Of a stretch of 64,000 nucleotides of DNA, positions 20,219 to 31,897 are shown piece after piece. The DNA lies in contig NZ_CP060691.1 in NCBI RefSeq assembly GCF_014352955.1, forward strand, positions 620,001 to 684,000. The letters are read 5' to 3'. The stretch's first letter is position 1, and every line of letters starts with the position of its first letter. The stretch is from Mycoplasma sp. Pen4 (GTDB lineage Bacteria; Bacillota_I; Bacilli_A; Mycoplasmatales; Metamycoplasmataceae). The notes beneath the pieces are model-generated. The model saw only the letters and a program-made list of their open reading frames with translations. It was not told the DNA's origin and ran no database searches. The translations under genes were made by a program, and so were the position numbers.

Positions 20219-23053
20219 CTAAATATTTCTGATTACTTTAATTAAGTTTTCTTTAAATGAAACTAGGAAACTTAAAAATTCCTGATTTTTAGAATATAAA
20301 GATAAATTAGATTCAAACATTGCTATTTCCTTGTTATATTCTGTTAATAATTCATCTTTCAACTCTGAATCAGATAACTTTTTAAATAAAGCTGTTATTT
20401 CAAATTTAAGAGACTTAGTGTATTTCTCTATAATTGTGAAATCTTTAAAGAATAAGTCTTTTTCTAAATTGTTGTAATTTGCTTTAATCTGGTAGTGTTT
20501 CTTTTCAGTTAAAAGCATTAAACATTCACCTGTTTTAGCATTTGAAATGAATTTTAGATCTTGATCTGTTAAAGTTTGGTTGGTTTCATATAATGCTTTA
20601 ATTGAATCAATATCAAGTTGCTTACAGTTAAAGAAAAATGAGTATTGAATATTTCCAAGTATTTTTGCTGCATTTTGTGAAATATCATTTACATTTTGAG
20701 TTGCTAAAACAATAGAACCATTATATTTACGAATTGTTTTGGTTGTATCAATAATAAACTCTCTAATTACTGGTGTGTTATCTTTTAAAGCAAAGTGTGC
20801 TTCATCAATAAAAAGAATTGTCTTATTTTTTGAATTATTGATTGAGTTCATATAAATTTTTGTGTTAATGATATTCAATAGTAAATAAATTTGTGCTTGT
20901 GCTGAACCTTGATTTTGTTGTGCTAGCAGTTTTTTAACATTAAATACAATAAACTTGTTGTCTAAATTGATGTTTGATGGTTTATTAAAGATGTTTTTAT
21001 TAGAAATTTGTTCTTGGAAAAAGAATTTAAACTCTTTAACAAGTTTAATTAATGGTTTTTGGTAAATTTCTTTCTCTAATTCATTATTGAATTGAGTGTT
21101 TTCTAGTTCTTTAATAAAGTCATCAATAATAGGTCAATTTTTCTGTCTTTTAAGATCTTTAATTGTTTTTTGGTGATAAAAATTTCATTTAATATAAAGA
21201 GTTTTTAAAGCAGTTTTGATTAGAATTTTCTCTGTATTAGAAATGCTTTCAAAAAGAATTTGGAATCATTTTGAAACAAAGTCAATGTGATTATCAATTA
21301 TGTTAAATACAGTGGTATTATCACTATTTACTTTGTTTATTTGGATTTCAAGTGGATTAATAATTGTTTTAGAGTCATTTTTTATATCAATATATTGACC
21401 TGAAATATTTTTGCATAAATCAACATATTCATCTTGTGGATCAATGATGATAATTTGTGATTTTGCATAATGCATATAATTTAAAAGTTTCATACTGAAA
21501 GTGGATTTACCACTACCTGATGTTCCAATAATAATTGCATTACTATTTCTCCTGTACCCATCTCTATGGAATAGATCAAAGAACACTGGGGAACCATCAT
21601 TCTTTTGAGTTCCTAAAATAAAGTTATTATGATCATTCAATAATTCTAAATTTCAAGGTCAACCAAAAGCAATTAATTCTGGTAATGCTTGAATTGAGGT
21701 GTTTAAGAAATCTGTTGGTGGAATTTGTGATTGATTTCAACATTTAAACTGTTCGAAATTAAATTTTCCCAACTTAATGTTTTCTTTTTTAGCATTTGAT
21801 TCATTTACTTTTTCGATTTCATTTAAATCATTTTCTTTTAATGCTGTATTTAATAGATAAACTCCAACATCTAATAGTGGTTTTGTTTGGTTTTTAACAA
21901 TGTTTTCAGTCAATTGATTAAAAATTTCATACTCATACTGGTTTTTCTTATCTCTTAAAAAGTGTTGTGTTTTTTCATAAGCTTGTGCTCCAATTTTTCT
22001 GTTGGAACTTTCAAGAAGTTTCTCTGCAACAGTTTGTGATAAAGGACTAATACTGATAAAAACATTTGAATCACTATCATAAATAGTATTAAGTCAACCA
22101 TTATCTACTTCATAATCAAATTCTTTTATTCCTTGCATAGAGTGGTATTTATCATTTACCTTAAAGTTATTTGAAGAAAACTCAATAGAGTTTATGTCTA
22201 ATATTTCTCTAATATTTACTCTATCTGTTCTTGCATTTAATGTTTTTAATTCAATTTCTGGTTGTGATTTATCAAGATCATAGAAATTACTATAAAAAAG
22301 CAATGTTTGAATTTGATCTTGCTCTTCAATTAAGAAATTAACATTCTCAAAAGCAGTTTTAACATTTTGGGTGTTTTCAATTAATGCAGTTTCACTTTCA
22401 CCATAAACTAAAATGTAATAGACTTGGTATTTTTGGTTTTCAAACAACTCTAAATCACTTTTTAAAGCATTTAAATAAATTTGTGATTTCTTGTCTTTAA
22501 ATTTTTTAAGTGCTTCATCAGCATAGAATATATTTTCCTTAAAATCATTTTTACTGTTAATTTTAATGATGTTAATTGGTGTTTTGATAGTACTAATTCC
22601 TTTTGTTAGTTCTTCTAAAAGTTGTTCTTGGTTGTATTTATCATATTTAAAAATGGAATTACCATGCAACTTCAATAATCTTGCATAAAATTCTTTATTT
22701 TTGCTTAGTTTGTTTGTAGCAAGAACTCCATCATTATCTATTTCAGTGAATACCATTAAGTCATTTATCTCATCATCTTTAAATTTCTTTTTAGATGATT
22801 CATACTTAATTCAAATTCAAAGCATTTGATAAACCTTATATGATGTATCTTTAACTGTTAAAAATAACGACATAATCAGTGGTATAAACATTACTGAAAT
22901 TAATACTCTATATGCAATATTTAAATGTGGGAAACCAAAGAAACAAATTATAAAGTCAGATAAAGCAAAAATCAGAAATACAATCATATCAAACCAAGAC
23001 ATATTTCTAAAAATTTTGAATTGGTTTCTTTTTAGTGGTTTTGCTTGTAGCAT
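20219..23053 (-). CDS. VirB3-VirB4 fused conjugation ATPase (TraE, CDS17 / Mbov_0397 type)
   Basis: The motor ATPase of the element's type IV secretion system, 944 residues. Walker A is GTSGSGKST near residue 510, Walker B is ILFIDEAH near 747-753, followed by LATQNVNDI, the normal VirB4/TraE order. The first 78 residues hold two membrane helices in the style of VirB3/PrgI and run on in frame into the VirB4 body through UGA-encoded Trp, so this is a natural fusion and not two genes. The ATG directly abuts the stop of the upstream VirB6-like gene. It powers assembly and DNA transfer at the membrane. Confidence 0.9.
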
Positions 23054-24313
23054 CTATTTCACCTTATCTCCTTCTTGCAACTTGTTAAATATCTTAATAA
23101 ATCAAGGTTTAAGAGCATTGTTAATTGCTTGTTCTGCTGTTTTTTCCTTACTCATAGTGTTTTTAGCATTTCTAGCACTTGTTTTTGCTCTTACACCTAA
23201 ATCATTATTTCTTTTTAATGTGTTTTTTTCATAGCTAATTGTTTTGTTAGCTTCAGCTTTGGTTTCTTTTGTATTTGCTGTGTTATTTGCTGTTTTGTTC
23301 TTGTTGCGTCTTAGTCTGATTGATGATTCAGCAAACTGATCTAGATTAAAGAAATACATTAATCTGGTTATCATACCATTAATTCCATAAGTCATACCTA
23401 AGATGATTGCAATTGATAAAATTGATGTAGTTCATTCACCAGAAAGTGCTGTTGAATTATCACCTAAAATCTCATCAATCAATGATGGTACTTGTTCAAA
23501 AGTAGTTTGAAGCAACATAATGTATAAGAGAAGACAAATTAATATAATGAAAATACTTAATACACTCTCTGTGAATTTAGCAAATCATTTCTTTAATGTT
23601 TCTCCTGCATCATTAGTCCCTTGTGTTATAGCAACTGGTAATCATAAGAAATAAACAAATTCATAAGCAATTGCTTTGATAACACGTATAAAAAGTCCAA
23701 AGATCACAACTACAATTGCAAAAATTGCAATTGCAAGTTTGATGATAAGTAAAATACCACTACCATCTATGTAAAATCATTCATTATAACTTAAAGGTTG
23801 AAATGTATTTTGCACTTGAATTCATGCTTTGTGTCCTTCTGATGTTTCAGTTCATTTTGGTTCTAATACTTTAAATATGTATTGTGATAGAGATGTATCT
23901 TGGTTAAAGATTGAATTTTTAACTAACTGATAAATAATTACAAAAAAGATCATCATTAATCACATTAATATTGGTATTCCAACTACCATTAAAAATGATA
24001 ATGTCCCACGCTTTATTGATTCTTTGAATAATTGTTGGTTTTCTACATCTTTTCTTGCTTGTATAAATCTATAAAAGACTATACCAACTACAAAGAAAAG
24101 ACATATCAGTGCAATACCAAAGAACCTTATAAAGAAACCAGTTGAGAAGTTTATTTCATAACCACCAAATAAAATGTAAATTGGTAGTTTTAAAGCAACA
24201 AATTCTAGTGTTGTGTAAATGATATGAAGAATTCAACCAGGAAGAAATACAAGTATGTATCACAATCCTGAGAAAATCGCATAACCAATGGAATTAATTA
24301 GTCAGGCAAACAC
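23054..24313 (-). CDS. VirB6/TrbL-like ICE membrane protein (CDS16 / Mbov_0396 type)
   Basis: A polytopic membrane protein of 419 residues with about six hydrophobic helices spread over residues 5-330 and a basic, Lys/Asn/Thr/Ala-rich cytoplasmic tail of some 90 residues. This layout and its place between the pilin-like gene and VirB4 match the inner channel subunit (VirB6-like) of mycoplasma ICEs. The start is GTG at 24313, the first in-frame start after an upstream TAA. Many UGA codons read as Trp. Its stop touches the ATG of the VirB4 gene, so translation is coupled. Confidence 0.75.
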
Positions 24314-24349
24314 TTTTTATACCTAAAATAAGATGTTTTGTTAAATTAC

Positions 24350-24715
24350 TTACAATGCTTTTGGAGTGTAATCTGCTAAAATTGATCAATTGTTAGATTG
24401 CATTACTATAAAGAATATTAGTGAAAAGAAAAGAGCCATTATTCCACCAATATATCAATAAAGTTTTTTGATTTCCATTTTATAATTTTCTGGATCTGTT
24501 TTGGATATTCTCATAAATTTTTTAGCCAATAAAACAGCACCAGAAAGAATAAATACCACTAATGCAATAATTACAGGTATTGTAATTGCAGAAAGTAAGG
24601 ACTTAAACCCACCTGAAACAGATGATGAAATAGAAGAAGCAAGATTATCATTTACTGCAGAAGCACTTGCTGAAACATTTTCTGCAAAAAATTGTGTTAT
24701 TTTTGTTATTTCCAC
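24350..24715 (-). CDS. Pilin-like ICE conjugal transfer protein (Mbov_0395 type)
   Basis: A protein of 121 residues with a Ser/Ala-rich N-terminal helix and two membrane segments (about 45-67 and 84-105) separated by a short basic loop, the general layout of VirB2/TrbC-like pilins. The start is GTG at 24715 with AAGGAG about nine bases upstream. It lies just before the VirB6-like gene. No signal peptidase site is obvious, so the mature form is unclear. Confidence 0.7.
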
Positions 24716-24747
24716 TCTTTATCTCCTTTAATTGTTTTGTTTTAAAT

Positions 24748-25641
24748 TTATTTCTTGTAAGTATTTAATAATTCATAACCTTTTGTATTATGTTTTACTT
24801 TAAAGTATGGTCTGCGATTCATTGTATCTTCAAATTTCTTTATTCATTTTTTCTTTGTTATCAATAAATGTTCTTTATTGTGCTTTGATAATGCAACATA
24901 AATTCATAATGCTTCATCATAGTTGTTAGATACAAAAGAATTATTGAAATCATATGTAATTCCAAAACTAGAATTTCTGTGTTTTTCACTTAAATTTAAA
25001 AGTTTGAATACATAATTCAAAATTTCTAATAACTTTTCTGCACTATACACTCTAATATTCTTGTTTGAAAAGACATTTTTCAATGTACCATAGAATATTT
25101 GCTTAATGTTTTTAGATGCTGTATCAATTTTTGAATTAAAAATGCTTTCAATCACAATTATTAATTTTTCAACAATTTTTGTTGCTAATTCTTTACTTAC
25201 ATTTTGATCTAATGCATAAACTAATCTAATTCTTGCTTTTGTATCAGTTGATGAATTAGTTTCATAGTAAAAAGTAGGTAAAAAATACCTTAAAAACAAC
25301 ATTTCTTTATCATTTTTGTTGTTTAAATCACTTTTTGTGAAAAATTTATTGTTGTACTTCAAAAGAGTTGAAAAAATTCTATTTGCTTTTTCATCAATAT
25401 CAATATTGATAAATCTTGTTGTTGTACCAGTAGAGCAAATATAACTTTTATTTTGAGAAATTGCATCTATCAATGATGAAATTTTCATTGTTTGCAGTTT
25501 CTTATCTTGTTCTATAACAGTTTTATGAAATAAACCATTCATTTTTGAAGCATGATAAGCTGATGGTTTTGAATTATGTCTTTTGTAGAAGATAAAGAAA
25601 TTAGAACAATATTTATCTTGATCTCACATTCTGTAAAGCAT
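24748..25641 (-). CDS. Possible primase-polymerase-like ICE protein
   Basis: A protein of 297 residues. FINIDID (residues 77-83) looks like the hDhD metal motif of archaeo-eukaryotic primase-polymerases, and about 50 residues later SSTDTKARIRLVYALD resembles the substrate-binding strand and the R.V..L element of that fold. A helical C-terminal part follows. If correct, it could start or prime replication of the circular ICE. AGGTGG precedes ATG 25641. It is the first ICE gene left in this window on the promoter-proximal side. The assignment is from motif inspection only, and a plain ICE family protein (Mbov_0392-like) is the safe reading. Confidence 0.45.
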
Positions 25642-25699
25642 AACTAACCACCTTTAATTCATTTTGTTTTGTTATTTTTCCAAAAAAGCAAAAGTGCTA

Positions 25700-25728
25700 A
25701 AAATAAAAAATAGGCATCAACCTATTTA
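25700..25728 (-). terminator. Terminator of the type III RM operon
   Basis: AAATAGG/CCTATTT with a 6-nt loop is followed by a T-rich run on the minus strand. It separates the restriction-modification genes from the ICE operon and overlaps the stop region of the truncated mod gene. Confidence 0.8.
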
Positions 25729-26706
25729 ATTTTCTATCGCCCTAATATATGTAGTTCCATTTAAAAATTCAGAATTAATTTTTTCTTGGTTTCATCTAGA
25801 TTTAAACTCAATCACTATTTCTTCATTATTCCATGCATCATCTTGTTTATAGTAAACAGAATTAATTGGGAATTTTAATTTCTTTAATGAATTTGAATGA
25901 TTTTTTAATGGAGCATCACAAAAGTTTGTTTTCTCTCCTTCGTTAAAAAACTTTATAGAATCTGAGTTTTTTGAGTAAACATGAATATATTCTGCGTTTC
26001 TAAAAATTTTCTTTCCATTGTTGTTTTTATTTGAATGAAAGGTTCTTTGTCAAATAAAACTTGTAATAAAGTTTTCTTCACCAAAAATCCCATCCATTAA
26101 AACTTTTAAATAAGCTTGTTCTGTATCGTCGATTGAAACGAAAATAACACCATCTTTTTTTAAGAGATCACGAGCTAGTATCAGTCTATCATTCATCATG
26201 TTTAGCCAACCGTTTTGAGTAAATTTATCTTTGTAGACAAATTTACCTGTGTTTTCATAATCTCTACCGTTTCCGTCTTCTTTTGTTGCTTCAGTGTTGT
26301 ATGGTGGATCTATATAGATTACATCATATTTAGGATTTTGACTTTTATGTTTTGTATCTTCAATTAAGTTTAATGCTTTTAGGGCATCATAGTTTTCGCC
26401 AATGATAAGTTGGTTTTGAGGTTTTTGATTATCAAGTTTAAATGAGCGTGTTTTATCTTTTTCTAAGATAATAACTTTATCTTTATTTGGTACATCAGGA
26501 GCTGCGTCAAATCTAAAACCTAATTTAATTCTATTGATTAGGAATTGATATGCATTTTGTAAGTTGCTTGGTTGTTCTTTATTTACTAATTCCAAGATTA
26601 ATTTAACTAATTCTTTTTGACCATCATTGAATTCACATGGTAGTAAGTTATCTACTTTGTTTAAATAGTCATTTAATAAAATTTCTTGTCTGTTTTTATT
26701 CTTCAT
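25726..26706 (-). CDS. Truncated second type III DNA methyltransferase (mod) allele
   Basis: The 326-residue product covers only the N-terminal half of a type III Mod subunit. It has the DPPYNT motif (near residue 130) and then part of a different target-recognition region, but it stops before the C-terminal DFFAGSGT cofactor-binding motif that the full mod gene carries. Methylation activity is therefore unlikely. The first 215 codons are a near duplicate of the first mod gene, including flanking words such as QNQLIIGENYDALKALNLIE. It starts 11 bases after res and belongs to the same operon. It may act as a store of recognition-domain sequence for recombination. Confidence 0.8.
26060..26706 (-). 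repeat. Direct repeat, mod copy B
   Basis: This segment is closely similar to 30125-30782, in the same orientation, and encodes the shared N-terminal part of the two mod genes. The two copies flank the res gene. Confidence 0.85.
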
Positions 26707-26717
26707 TTTACCTTTCC

Positions 26718-29093
26718 TTAGTTCTTTTCAATGTATTCGAAAAGATCAGTTATACCATCACGGAAGAATGCTTCACGTTCAAGAACTTGGTGTATAACCG
26801 GGTGCTGTGAAACACCTTGAAGAAATAAATCTTGTGTTTTTATATCAACTTTGCAAACTATTAATGTGATGGATTCATTTTCTTTATAATCTTGCTCTTT
26901 GATGTATTTTTTATAACCATCAATGATGTTTGATGTTTTCTCTGCATTAATATCATTTCTTGATTTAACTTCAACATATAAAGTGTGAGAGATATCTTTA
27001 TTCTTTAAATATTTAATAATGAAATCAGGATAAGATTTCTTAATATTATTTTCTTTATCTAAATATTCAAATCAAACACCATCAAATACTGGGTTTTTAG
27101 TGTAGAAGTTTATTTTGTTTGAATATTTCTTCTCTACTTTCAACACTTTACTTACAAAAATATCTTCTGGTTTTGAATCTAAATATAAATCAAATTGTTT
27201 GCCTTCAACAATTGCCTCATAGGCATATTTTTCTAGTTTCTTTAATTTTTTGGCATATTCTGTTTTAACTTGTGCAAAGAACTCTGGTAATCCTTTGGTG
27301 TTTTCTGATAAACAGAAAACAGAGTCAAATTCAATCTTGCTATGCACTTCTGCAACGATTTTTTGGTAAATTTCTTTCAATTTACTTAAGAAAACTTTTA
27401 TGATTATAAATTTACTAATTAATTGATATTTTTTAGACATCTCATTTAATTTTTCAAAAATTAAATTTATTATTTCGTTACTTAAAAACTTCTTATTTTT
27501 AGCTATTCTATTATTAATAAAAAGTTGCATTGAAACTATGTCATAGATGTATTCTTCAATTATTTCTTTATCATTAGTTACTTTTTTAGTACTTCCAATA
27601 AAATATTGAAACTCTCCATTTTTGAAGTAAAAATGATCATCTTTGTTTATTCTATTTTTAAAGTTTTCAATTTGACGATCAACGTATTCAACGTATTTGC
27701 ATAATTGACTATTTTTGTCTTCTAATTCTTCTTGGATTTTAGAAATATATTCTTGATAAATATTGTTATCATCAATTTTCTCTGATTTATTGGTATCAAT
27801 AAAACCATATTTGAATTTTTCTTTTTTGATTTTATCTTTGATTACTAATTTGTCTCTATCAATGAATTTTTCGTCAATATTTGAGTAAATATAATAATCA
27901 AAAGCAGCTGATTTTGTATTAGTGATTTCCGGGTTTGGATTACGTTTGATTCTACCCAAGGTTTGAATTGTTAGATTTTGACTTGATACATTTCTAAGTT
28001 GTACAAGCATACATGCTCGAGGTATATTTCAACCTACTGATGGTCCTATTTTAAAGATAATTACATCGACTTCAGAGTTATCTCTTGAAATTTGATCAAG
28101 TGAATTTTCACCTAGTATATTAGATGTGTTGTCTTCATTTTTTTCACCAAAATAAGTCACATAAGTTAAATTATGCTCTTCTAATTTTTTGATAATAACT
28201 TTTAAGTTTTCTTTGAATTTTGCTTCTTTATTTTTATTCATTTTGCTGCTATTATCAACTTGGATTAACATGGCTGGGTTAATTTTGACAAGTCCTGGTT
28301 CTTTTTCTTTATCAAAATAGATATCTTTAATTTTCTTGAATTCTCTGCATGCTACATCTAAAAGATCTTCGTTTCCAATTAGGTCATTAGATAATTCATC
28401 ATCTAAACCTAAATTGAATTTTTTGTTACATTTTAAAAGTTTTACATCATCTTCTGATAATTCTTTTTCAGTAATCACAACGGGATCATCTGTTTCGAAT
28501 TCTTCTAATGTTGCAGACATTTTTAAAACATAATCTGCTTCTTTTTGAATCATATTTTCAAATGTTAATTCATCTTTTTTAAGACCATCTGCTTTTCCTG
28601 TATCTCCGATATGTGCCTCATCACGAATGTAAATAAGTTTGTAACCAGCATTCTTAACTTGTGCAATAAATTTATCAATGATATGGAATTTTGTAAAAAT
28701 TGCACTTTTACCAAAAGATGATTTACCAAAAATTATGACATCGTTAGTTTTGAAGCCTATGTCATAGTCTCTATCGGAATCATTTTTGTTTTTACTGCTT
28801 ACTGAAGGTGATTCAATATGTCTAATATTAAGATTGTTTTGTAAGTAGAACTTATATTTTTCCATGTTACGTTTAAATTGTGCTGGTAATGCGGCACTTG
28901 ATATTGTTGCAATAACAAAAATAAGTTTCTCATTACGTGAATAACTATGGGTAATCATGTTATCAATGAATTTAGTTATCATAAATGTTTTACCACTACC
29001 TGTTGGCGCAATAAATGATGAAATACCAAAATCATTATGGTATTGGCTTAAAAGTTTATTAACAGCTTGTTCTTGAATCTTTGTTAATGTCAT
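26718..29093 (-). CDS. res: Type III restriction endonuclease subunit Res
   Basis: The 791-residue helicase-nuclease subunit of a type III restriction system. Walker A is APTGSGKT (29-36), motif II is DEAH (158-161), motif VI is QTLGRIKRNP (about 378-387), and the C-terminal PD-(D/E)XK nuclease is visible as YPDF then EVKSR (about 687-709). Two conserved blocks meet at UGA-encoded Trp, so the gene is intact. Its ATG overlaps the stop codon of mod by one base (TAATG), and the truncated mod allele follows. Res cuts only in complex with Mod, so its activity depends on the frame of the phase-variable mod gene. Confidence 0.92.
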
Positions 29094-30782
29094 TATTTCA
29101 CCACCTTTAGTGGGTTTAATTTATATAAGATTTCTTCATTGGTTGGAATATCTGTTAAACCAAAATCTTCGAGCATTCGTTTAACATCATTTAAAACATT
29201 GCTTAAAAGTTCTTCTTGGTTAGAAGTTAATGGCGAAATATCATCGTATTTAATTTTGAAAACATCTAAATTAGAATTATATGGTTCATTTTTGTCTGTT
29301 CATTTAATTGTTTCTTTTTTAGTTCCAAAACCATGGCTTATTCTAAAAAGTCTTTCATAAGTTATGTTGTCAGCGATCTGGTTTTCGTTATTTGTTACAA
29401 GAGTATATGTTCTGTTTCCGTTGTCTTCGCGATTTAGTTTTTCAATTGCATGTCCAGTTGTACCGCTGCCTGCAAAGAAATCGAGGATACGTGCATTTTT
29501 ATTTTGGTGTAGGTTTATTAAAAAAGTAATTAGATCAATTGGTTTAGCAGTCTTAAATTTTTTATCATTTTCTTCTTGGATTAATGATTCTAATAAATCA
29601 TTGCCGTTTTTATTATTTAATGTTTGACCAAGAATTGTAGATTTAATTATTCAATCTAAAGTTCGTTTTTTAGTTTTTAAAATATATTTTTGATTATTGT
29701 AAAAGACCTCTAGATTGTATTTTTCTTTTTCTACTTTTTCTTTTGATCATCTTCAAACGCCTTGAACTTTTTTAATAATTGGTGGAAATAGTTCGTGTCA
29801 ATCTTTTTGATATTTGGTACTTATTGAAAAATCTTCAGGGTTTATATAGATTGGAAAATATAGGTTAGGTCTTGTTTCTTTGTTGAAAATACTATTTGAG
29901 TTTTCTAAATTATTTTGTGTTATATATTCACCGAATTGATCTTTTTTAATTTCTGCCGTTCTTTCTTTATATATATTGGGCATTAATTTTGTGATTTCAT
30001 TGTTGTTTAAGAGATCAAACTCAAAAGCATCACTTTTTTTATAACAAATTATGTATTCGTGGGTTAGTGCAAAATTCGTGTTTGCTTGTCTACCCTTTAA
30101 ATTGGATACTCATGGCATTGAAGAAATAAAATTGTCTTCACCAAAAATACCATCCATTAAAACCTTTAAATAAGCTTGTTCTGTATCATCAATTGAAACA
30201 AAAATAACACCATCTTCCTTTAAAAGATCGCGTGCTAGTATCAATCTATCGTTCATCATGTTTAGTCAACCATTTTGAGTAAATTTATCTTTGTAGACAA
30301 ATTTACCTGTATTTTCATAATCTTGACTATTTCCGTCTTCTTTGGTTGCTTCGGTATTATAAGGAGGATCGATGTAAATTACATCATAGCGAGGAGCATG
30401 ACTATGCTCTCTCTCTCTCTCTCTCTCTCTCTCATTCTATTAAGTTTAATGCTTTTAGAGCATCATAGTTTTCACCAATAATAAGTTGGTTTTGAGGTTT
30501 TTGGTCATTTAATTTAAATGAACGTGTTTTATCTTTTTCTAAGATAACAACTTTATCTTTGTTTGGCACATCTGGTGCAGCATCAAATCTAAAACCTAAT
30601 TTAATTCTATTGATTAGGAATTGATATGCATTTTGTAAATTGTTTGGTTGTTTTTCGTTAACTAACTCTAACATTAATTTAACTAATTCTTTTTGATCAT
30701 TGTTAAATTCTGTTGGAAGTAATTTATCAACTTTATCCAAGTAGTCTTTTAATAAGACTTCTTGTGTATTTTTATTATTCAT
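29093..30782 (-). CDS. mod: Phase-variable type III DNA methyltransferase Mod (OFF frame here)
   Basis: Methyltransferase and target-recognition subunit of the type III system, about 563 codons. Motif IV DPPYNT and the C-terminal DFFAGSGTTGHA motif are both present. A CT dinucleotide tract (AG on the coding strand) at 30407-30433 lies around codon 120, where the second mod copy has a normal sequence. As given, translation from ATG 30782 reads Trp then Glu-Arg repeats and hits TAG at 30402-30404. The rest of the gene is in another frame. One added CT unit (14), or two fewer (11), would restore the frame, encoding a Glu-Arg linker just before motif IV. AGGAGG precedes the start. Slippage should switch modification on and off. 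Confidence 0.9.
30125..30782 (-). repeat. Direct repeat, mod copy A
   Basis: Partner of 26060-26706. The copies share their coding sequence except that this copy has the CT tract in place of a short unique segment. Confidence 0.85.
30407..30433. repeat. (CT)13C simple sequence repeat inside mod
   Basis: Twenty-seven bases of alternating C and T, the longest dinucleotide repeat in the window. It lies within the mod reading frame and sets whether the downstream methyltransferase domain is translated. Confidence 0.97.
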
Positions 30783-30935
30783 TTTTAAATCCTCCTTATA
30801 AGATTTATGTATATAAATTTTAGCAAAATCAAGAATGAGATATAACAAACATGGAAATTATCAATCAAATATTCCATCTTTTGTTGCAATAAAAATGCAA
30901 CACATATAATGCGTTGAATTTTACAAAGTTAAGTT

Positions 30936-31897
30936 CTATTCTTTATTGTTGAGTTGTTGTAAGTAATTTATGAAGGCCGAGCATGATACAATCATATATA
31001 ATGCTTCTTCATAGGTTGCTGATTTTCTATTTTTTAAACTTCCAGCGTGTCTTATACCATTGGCATCACTTGTTCAACCATATAAGGATACATATCCATC
31101 TTCTAAAGCGGGATGTATTTCTAAGTTTCTTTTTTTCTTTTTAAGTTTCGCAAAAAAGTCCTTTAAACCAGAAATACTTTCATTCACAATTTTTGAACAA
31201 CATAATTCAACGTCTGTTATTGATTCTTTAATTGAATTTTCAAAATCTTGTTTTTTCAAATGTCTTAATGCTTTAGAAATGTGAGTACTAATATCATCGA
31301 TTTTTAAAGTATTTTCTATTGATTGTATTTGATTTTCATCAATTATGGAATTAATAGTTAAATTGTTAAACACCCTATAACCAATACTATTTTCTTTAAA
31401 TGTATTATTTGTTCGTTCAACTGTCCCGTCTCTTTTAAAATTTTCACAAATTTCGGTAGGCTCATCGTAAGGTGGTTCTGGTTTTCGACAATTTGCGTAA
31501 TCCTTGTTTAGTTTTTTTAATAAAAATTCTAAGAAGTCTAAAACTCATACATAATCCTGATTTAGAATAAATGCTTGAATAAAGTTGTAAAAGTTGATTG
31601 ATTCAGTATCTCCTTTTCTTGGATTATATTCCTTATGATTATTTGTTTTCATTTCTTCTATATCACTTATTCTTATTGGCGGTATTTTTCTAAAGTATTT
31701 TGCTATTTTGTCATAATCTATTGAATCAAAAACATCTAGGTGTGATTTTATTTCATTAAATAATGAAACTCTACATTTAATGTCTAACTCTGCTCTGATA
31801 TTTTTAAATTCTTATTCATATTTGCTCTTATATCAGGGTGCTTTCTATCTAAAAAACCACCTTCTATCGGTATTACTTTTTCATTGTTAAATATCAT
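30936..31897 (-). pseudogene. AbiJ/HEPN-like abortive-infection family protein, frameshifted
   Basis: About 320 codons. The C-terminal part, with LYGWTSDANGIRHAGS and then MIVSCSAFINYL, resembles the C-terminal domain of AbiJ-type (HEPN-related) abortive infection proteins often found beside restriction systems. The first 25 codons from ATG 31897 are in a different frame; they join the main frame if one base is added at about 31808-31818 (the coding AATAAGAATTT). As it stands the product would be a short peptide. The cause may be mutation, slippage or a sequencing error. Its position upstream of the type III genes fits a small defence block. Confidence 0.55.

Noticed and set aside
22817-23053. 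Separate small membrane protein gene in front of VirB4.
   Set aside because: The frame continues through UGA (Trp) into VirB4 with no stop; it is the N-terminus of the fused protein.
26718-29093. Two separate restriction gene fragments meeting at about 28,020.
   Set aside because: The only break is a UGA codon, and the helicase motifs are complete across it; one intact gene.
30783-30848. Upstream extension of mod to an earlier start near 30848.
   Set aside because: AGGAGG lies just before ATG 30782 and the second mod copy aligns from that Met, so the extra residues are not supported.
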